The notes below the pieces were generated by a model. That model was not told the DNA's origin. It did not search any database and was given only the letters and a program-made list of their open reading frames with translations. A stretch of 37,364 nt of DNA from Schoenoplectus triqueter (Eukaryota; Streptophyta; Magnoliopsida; Poales; Cyperaceae): NCBI GenBank assembly GCA_964058805.1, contig CAXKVV010002022.1:1-37364 (forward strand), read 5' to 3'. Both the position numbers and the translations under genes were made by a program. This document shows, piece by piece, positions 31,987 to 37,364 of the stretch. Numbering within the stretch: the stretch's first letter is position 1; every line of letters begins with the position of its first letter.

Positions 31987-34077
31987 GTACGGTAAAACTG
32001 GTATATACAAGGGATATATGTTTGGGGCTCCCACAATATACATTACTTCTCCAAAGGCATGTCGAAGGATTTTAATGGATGATGAGCATTTTGTGACAGG
32101 ATGGCCCAAGGTCACAATGGAGCTTATGGGAAGGAAATCATTCATTGGTAAGTTGGTGTTATTTAAGCCAGTGACTTATTTTGGGCCTATCTTTGGATCA
32201 GTTAGCATATGTGTACATGTTACTTCATTACGTTTGATGAGAGCATCGGTTACCCCAGTGCGTTACATTTCATTGGATTTCTCATATAGTGATCAATTAG
32301 GATGGTATTACAGATTTAATTCAATAACCTATGTATTGTCTAAAGACAATTGTACCCCTTGGCAAAACAAAGGAGGAAACTTTCTGGAACTGCTTATGAT
32401 GTAATGTTAAATTCTTTTGCAAAGCTTGAAATGAATTTAGAATATTACTTCAAGATATCATGTTTTAAATCAACTTTGCGACAGGCATTCCTCAAGAAGA
32501 GCACAAGAGGCTTCGCAAGCTGACAGCAGCCCCAATCAATGGCTATAAAGCACTAAACGCTTACCTCAAATACATCGAATTCTGTGTAATATCTGCGTTG
32601 GAGAAATGGTCAGTGATGGGGGAGTTTGAATTCCTTACTGAATTACGGAGGTTGACATTTCGGATTATAATGAAGATATTTCTAGGAAAAGAGAGTGATG
32701 TTATCATGGAATCTCTGGAGAGAGTGTACACCGACTTGAATTATGGGATAAGAGCTATGGCTATTAATATCCCAGGCTTTGCCTTTCATACAGCACTTAA
32801 GGTACAGTCTCAGTCATGCCTTCTTTTCATATTGTCATAGTTCCCTCATTTTTGCGGGCATGAGTAGACCAGGCTTGTTAAAAGAACCGATTGGTTGAGT
32901 TTTGACTATTGGTACAAAATGAAGAGTACTGATGCAGAATAGTATGACTGGGCACTAATTCATCAGCTGACAACCATATAACATTAAGAATCTAACCGCT
33001 CTCTTGTTATTGCAACACTTATTATATTAAAGGCTAGGAAGAAATTGGTGGAAGTTTTGCAAGCAGTAGTTGATGAAAGAAGAGCATTAGAAGGACGAGA
33101 TGCAGGTCGAAGATCAAAGGACATGATGGATAATTTACTGGAAGTTAAGGATGAAAATGGTAGAAAATTAACTGACTAAGAGATTATTGATGTGCTAATC
33201 ATGTACCTTAATGCGGGACATGAGTCATCAGGCCACATCACCATGTGGGCCACTGTGTTTTTACAAGAGAATCCAGACATCTTCAAAAGAGCTAAGGTAT
33301 GATATGAATAACAACTTGTGTGCTTATTTTCCTTTAAATTGTATTTCTAGATATTCATAGTAAAATTAAAATGTCAATAGGAGGAGCAAGAGAACATAAG
33401 GAAAAGCATGCATGTCCCCAACAAAAAAGGGGTTGACACTTAAAGAGATCAGAAAAATGGAGTACCTTTCTAAGGTCTGCTCAAACATCAGAAACTCAGT
33501 ATCAGATCTCATTCAATATTCCGCTTCAAAATGTTCACAAAAGAGCATTCCATAAATTTCCGTTTAATAAATTCGAGTGCCTAAATAAAAATAAAAACAA
33601 AAACAGTTTAGGATGTTATGCTTGTTTTGCGACATTGCATTGTCTTCTTATTCGAAGGTGCTTATAATTATTGTTTGTAGGTTGTCTGGTACCAAAAGAT
33701 TGGAGGATAATGCTTTGGTACAGAAGCGTGCATATGGATCCTGAAGTATATGCTGATGCTAAGAAATTCAATCCATCGAGATGGGATGTAAGCGTGGACT
33801 CTATCAATATGCATTGACATTACACTGAAATTCATGAATCAACATCAAAATAGTTTTCTGTTCCTTCTCTTTTCTTTTGAGAAATAATCAGAGAGAACTA
33901 CTGATTTCTGTGATATGTCTGTCTTTAGATCTTTTCGAATTTGACATTTTTCAGGGACCTCCTCCAAAAGCTGGAACATTTCTGCCTTTTGGATTGGGCA
34001 GACATTTATGCCCAGGAAATGAGCTGGCTAAGCTCGAGATATCTGTCTTCCTTCACCATTTTCTCCTCAGATACAAG
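31987..34077 (+). pseudogene. CYP88-like cytochrome P450 (ent-kaurenoic acid oxidase type), broken
   Basis: Exon remnants: 31987-32147 (YGKTGIYKGYMFG, GWPKVTMELMGRKSFIG), 32485-32801 (PQEEHKRLRKLTAAP, NYGIRAMAINIPGF), 33033-33296 (RRSKDMMDNLLEV, MYLNAGHESSGH I-helix), 33381-33474 (KGLTLKEI, MEYLSK), 33681-33787 (VPKDWRIMLWYRSVHMDPEV, FNPSRWD) and 33955-34077 (GTFLPFGLGRHLCPGNELAK heme loop). GT-AG borders and phases fit a CYP88 gene. CYP88A enzymes in the ER oxidise ent-kaurenoic acid to GA12 in gibberellin synthesis; another CYP88 subfamily is possible. Defects: the N-terminal exon is absent; TAA at 33177-33179 in LTD.EIIDV; one extra base near 33423-33432 shifts the frame; the exon with the K-helix ExxR is missing between 33475 and 33680; the last exon is absent, with a copia LTR about 100 bp on. 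The His in the heme loop may be normal for the family. Confidence 0.88.
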
Positions 34078-34175
34078 TCAGATATATATTTTTTTTCTTC
34101 TACTGTTTTTTTTCTAAGATTTATCCCTTTACTACAGAAATTTCTATGTGATCATGTAACTACCGAAAGTGTTCA

Positions 34176-34829
34176 TTGTTGGAATTAATTATTATTAATT
34201 ACAATATGTATGGGCTTATATGTAATAAATATATTATATAATGGACTGTCAAATTATACCTATAATGAAGTGATCAAATTCGGTATCGGGTTTATTATAT
34301 GTCATGAGAAGTGGGACCTTTAATGTGTAGAATGCGTATTAATGACTTTATGATTTAGTGATGGTCTGAATTATATAAAGTCTCATAATAATACAATTAT
34401 GCTATTGGTCCCTGGAGAACACAACTATAGACAGCTTTCTGATTAAGCAGCGAACCCGTTAAGAGAGAATCTGGATCCGATATGGACCCGTTAAGGTATA
34501 ACTGCACTATGTTATATGGACGTCCATATATATGCAGAGATACAGTTGACTTTGGACATCTTTTCGTTTTCCCATTTTCTGGCACCCTTTCATTTCCAAC
34601 AGATCCAGATCTCTCTCTCTTAACACTGTTCCAGAAGAGAAGAAACTGTCTGACGCCGGTCCTCTCAATCACTCCATCGGATTAGAGGAAGATCGCTGGA
34701 AGGCTAAAGGAGTCTGGTGATCAACGGGGTTGTGTCTCTCTGGAAGACTGACAACATGGATCAAGGTAACTTAATTTATGTTTAGGGTTCACTAGAGGAT
34801 CATGGCCATAACAGTAAATTATTCTAACA
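34176..34829 (+). repeat. 5' LTR of a second copia element
   Basis: 654 bp beginning TGTTGGAATTAATT and ending ATTCTAACA, short inverted ends, followed one or two bases later by a tRNA-Met-i primer site. Its partner LTR lies beyond the window, so the edges rest on the end motif and the primer site. CTCTCTCTCTTAACAC occurs at about 34610. It inserted about 100 bp past the last recognised P450 exon. Confidence 0.85.
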
Positions 34830-36095
34830 ATTGGTATCAGAGCCTACTCTAGTTGAACTGTTAAGATCTAATGACTGATTCAAAAATTTCTCAGAAATTC
34901 GTATTTCTATAATAGGATATGTTATTTTAATCAAATAGTTTATAAATAGTTCGGAAATTTATAGATCTGTTTGTTAAATATGAAATTTATCAAGATTGAC
35001 AATCAGTTTCGAAAAACAAGTTTATCAGAATCAAGAAACATTTCAGAAACTGATTGGTCAACACAGTAGCTTTCGAATTGCATATGATTAATTGTTATAT
35101 TACATGATTCTGTTAAGAAAATACGAATTTCTGATCTGTATTCCGCTGCGGTTATTTTTGAATCATGTCAAGATCAAATAATATTGGTTATCTGAACGGG
35201 CGGTTATGTAAATTGGCGGTTTTTCAAAAAATTTTCTGAGCGGGACCGCCGCAGTTAGGAAGCCCGTTCAGTATTTTCATGCCTAACTATTTTTTGTAGA
35301 GGGATTATGAGATAGTATGACCCTGTTGCCTTGTGTGAAACTTGTAATGCATGAATGATTGATGTGTGTAAGCGGCCTAAGGTGCCAATTAATTATTTTT
35401 ATTTTGGTGGCTTGCATGTCACATAATTTCATTATTATTAGGATAGTAATTTGGTAAGAATGAGAGATTTACATTAAGCAAAGGATGATGCCTTGTGAAG
35501 AGGATTCTTACGAAGGAGATCATCATGCCTTGGGTCATACTATCTCGCTTATGAATTGATTATGTTGGTTGTTGTTTATTCGGTATTGATTGCATGAACC
35601 CATGAATTGATATTTAGGTTAAGCCAACATATTTGAGAAATTTATTTGGATAATGTTAAATCATTATGAAGGCTTCAGATAAAATACATTTTTTGAAATA
35701 ATTAACAAAATTATTATCTTACCAAAGTAAGCTCTTATATTGGCGTTAATTATTTTTCAAGACTTGTATACGGACGATATACATATAATATTTGATTTTT
35801 GGACTATCCCAAAGGAAAGACAACAATCACTTATTATATGTAAACAGATTGTAGTAATATATATGTAATGGTCAATAAGTTTTAGGTGTGATTAGTTGAT
35901 TGACCCAAAGGAAAGTTAATTAATTGACATCAAATGGACCGTTATATATCATTATTACGCCTAATTATCTAAGAATAATAATTGATTCCAAAGAACACTT
36001 ATTATTTGAGGATACTTAGTTGATGGAATATGCCTTATTTTGATTTAATATTATAATTCAGACATTTGATTCGTTATATTGCATGTATTTTTCAG
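34756..36095 (+). other. Leader with possible intron joining an LTR start codon to gag
   Basis: ATGGATCAAG at 34756-34765 inside the LTR is followed by the donor GTAACT. A pyrimidine-rich TATTTTTCAG acceptor ends at 36095. Splicing would join G to CA and continue AAG ATT ACT in the gag frame, giving MDQ-AKITDL. The 1.33 kb between has no ORF, consistent with intron or plain leader. The alternative is an unspliced start at 36083. Confidence 0.35.
34832..34843 (+). promoter_or_regulatory. Primer binding site of second copia
   Basis: TGGTATCAGAGC, the initiator tRNA-Met primer site, directly follows the LTR end. Confidence 0.95.
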
Positions 36096-37364
36096 CAAAG
36101 ATTACTGATCTTACTGCCGGCATCAATAGCATTCCGATGTTGACGGGTTCTAATTATAAGGAATGGAAAGATACCTTAGAAATTATTCTTGGGTGTCTTG
36201 ATCTAGATATAGCGTTACAGCAGGCTAAACCACCTGTACCTGCTGCAGACAGTCCTGACAATGTTCAGAATGCGCATGCACGGTGGATGAGGTCAAATCG
36301 CTTGTGTCTTAAGGTCATGCAAAGGACCATTCCTGAAAGTTTTAGGAGACCTGTTTCTGATTCCACTCTGGCCTTGGACTATCTTAAGGAACTTGAGCAG
36401 AGGTTTGTTAGGAATGAGAAGGCTGAAATAGGCATTCTGTTAAACAAACTCTGCACAATGAAGTACAATGGCAGAAGTAATGTCAGGGAGCACATTCTTG
36501 AAATGATGAATACCGCTTCAAAATTGAAGGCTCATAAACTAGACATATCGGAAGATATGTTGGTCTATTTGTCTCTCAACTCTCTTCCCACTTCTTTTGG
36601 GCAGTTTAAGGTGAGCTACAACTGTCAGAAGGAATCATGGACAGTCAATGAGCTCATCTCGCACTGTGTTCAGGAGGAAGAGCGTTTGAAGACGGACAAG
36701 AGCGAGAGTGCAAACATTGCTTCCACATCTAAAGGAAAAGGGAAACAGAAACGTAAAATCAATTCAGATGCTGCGACTACAAGTTCGCAGAAGAAACCCA
36801 CTAAGGACAAGAAACCGGTTATCAAGACAGAGCCGGATAAGGAAAAGAAAGGGTGTTTCTTTTGTGGATCTGAAGGGCACATGAAGAAAAATTGTACCAA
36901 TTATCACGCATGGCGTGCAAAGAAAGGTAATTTTTCTCTTATTTGTGAAGAAGTTAATTCAGTTTCAGTTTCAATAGACACATGGTGGATAGATTCGGGT
37001 GCAACAACTCACATATCTGTGTCTATGCAGAGTTGCCGAAATTACCGTAGGCCAAGAGATGATGAAAGATACATCTATGTAGGCGATGGCAATAAGGCAG
37101 AAGTTGAAGCCATAGGGCATTTTAGATTACTTATGAAAACTGGTTTATATTTGGATTTGTATGATACTTTTGTTGTGCCGTCTTTTAGACGGAACTTAAT
37201 TTCTATTTCCGCATTGGACAAATTAGGTTTTTCTTGTTCATTTGGAGATGAAAAATTTAGTTTGTATCGATACTCCAATATGGTTGCTTCTGGTTTTCTG
37301 TCTGTTATGGATAATCTTTATGCTTTAGATACTATTGCTTCCTATAATGAGACCTTGAATAATG
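36083..37364 (+). CDS. Copia gag-protease polyprotein, N-terminal part (open at window edge)
   Basis: The open frame from ATG 36083 has no stop to the last base (427 codons visible). It encodes a UBN2-type copia gag: LTGSNYKEWKDTLEIILGCL, then ARWMRSNRLCLKVMQRTIP, LLNKLCTMKYNG, REHILEMMNTASKLK and LPTSFGQFKVSYNCQK. A Lys-rich linker precedes one zinc knuckle at residue 258 (CFFCGSEGHMKKNC, CX2CX4HX4C) and an aspartic protease whose catalytic Asp is residue 304 (WWIDSGATTHIS). RRNLISISALDKLGF follows, as usual before integrase. Gag packages element RNA in cytoplasmic particles; protease processes the polyprotein. Integrase, RT and RNase H should follow outside the window. In-frame ATG 36083 is the first usable start, but splicing from 34756 would replace its first residues. 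It looks intact, so the element may be recent. Confidence 0.9.
   Translation, partial: MYFSAKITDLTAGINSIPMLTGSNYKEWKDTLEIILGCLDLDIALQQAKPPVPAADSPDNVQNAHARWMRSNRLCLKVMQRTIPESFRRPVSDSTLALDYLKELEQRFVRNEKAEIGILLNKLCTMKYNGRSNVREHILEMMNTASKLKAHKLDISEDMLVYLSLNSLPTSFGQFKVSYNCQKESWTVNELISHCVQEEERLKTDKSESANIASTSKGKGKQKRKINSDAATTSSQKKPTKDKKPVIKTEPDKEKKGCFFCGSEGHMKKNCTNYHAWRAKKGNFSLICEEVNSVSVSIDTWWIDSGATTHISVSMQSCRNYRRPRDDERYIYVGDGNKAEVEAIGHFRLLMKTGLYLDLYDTFVVPSFRRNLISISALDKLGFSCSFGDEKFSLYRYSNMVASGFLSVMDNLYALDTIASYNETLNN

Larger units (their letters stand above)
34176..37364 (+). mobile_element. Second Ty1/copia retrotransposon, 5' part (continues past window)
   Basis: LTR, primer site, a leader of about 1.25 kb, and gag-protease in one open frame to the window edge. 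It differs from the element at 19921-30029 in LTR size, sequence and gag family and lies on the opposite strand. No defect is seen in the part visible. Confidence 0.9.

Noticed and set aside
34010..34025. Heme-loop Arg to His change as an inactivating mutation of the P450
   Set aside because: CYP88A proteins, as I recall them, often have HLCPG here, so this residue may be normal; the stop, frameshift and missing exons are sufficient evidence.

Overview
The window looks like nuclear DNA of a flowering plant, probably a eudicot. It is AT-rich and intron-bearing, and it is dominated by plant repeats: Ty1/copia elements primed by initiator tRNA-Met, L1-type and RTE-type LINEs, hAT and Harbinger-like MITEs, and a probable Helitron end. 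Two apparently intact host genes are visible. One is an intronless secreted invertase/pectin methylesterase inhibitor (7419..7955, +). The other is a four-exon mitochondrial glycine cleavage H-protein gene (9671..10714, -), rebuilt here from its splice sites to a 164-residue precursor. A third gene, a CYP88-like (ent-kaurenoic acid oxidase type) cytochrome P450 at 31987..34077 (+), is a multiply broken pseudogene.

Layout. 1-726: end of an AT-repeat Harbinger-like element. 807-2600: a long palindrome followed by an array of hairpin-centred repeats. About 2.6-5.0 kb: microsatellites, a possible Helitron 3' end and two hAT MITEs, one with a perfect 8-bp target duplication. 5.08-6.9 kb: a dead RTE LINE. 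7.3-10.8 kb: the genic island. 10.9-14.7 kb: AT-rich noncoding DNA with one MITE-like inverted-repeat element. 14687-16161: a complete Harbinger-like element swollen with ATT/ATG repeats. 16.5-17.5 kb: a truncated hAT MITE and another inverted-repeat element. 17.8-30.84 kb: an L1-type LINE split by a 10.1-kb copia element. 30.84-31.52 kb: a third, left-truncated AT-repeat element. 31.99-34.08 kb: the P450 pseudogene. 34176 to the end: the 5' part of a second copia element, open to the window edge.

The clearest story is the nested insertion. The copia element (19921..30029, minus strand) has 2.1-kb LTRs that differ, by eye, at four C/T transitions and one single-base indel, and it is flanked by a TTTCA duplication inside the LINE reverse transcriptase. 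Its LTRs are therefore very young, yet its pol is full of frameshifts, stops and deletions, which suggests mobilisation in trans. Its LTR carries six TGATGTCAT motifs at an exact 12-bp period just upstream of a TATA box, and its untranslated leader holds three families of tandem repeats with recurrent short hairpins. The second copia element may begin translation in its LTR and splice into gag. No bacterial-type system, CRISPR array, tRNA or rRNA gene was seen.
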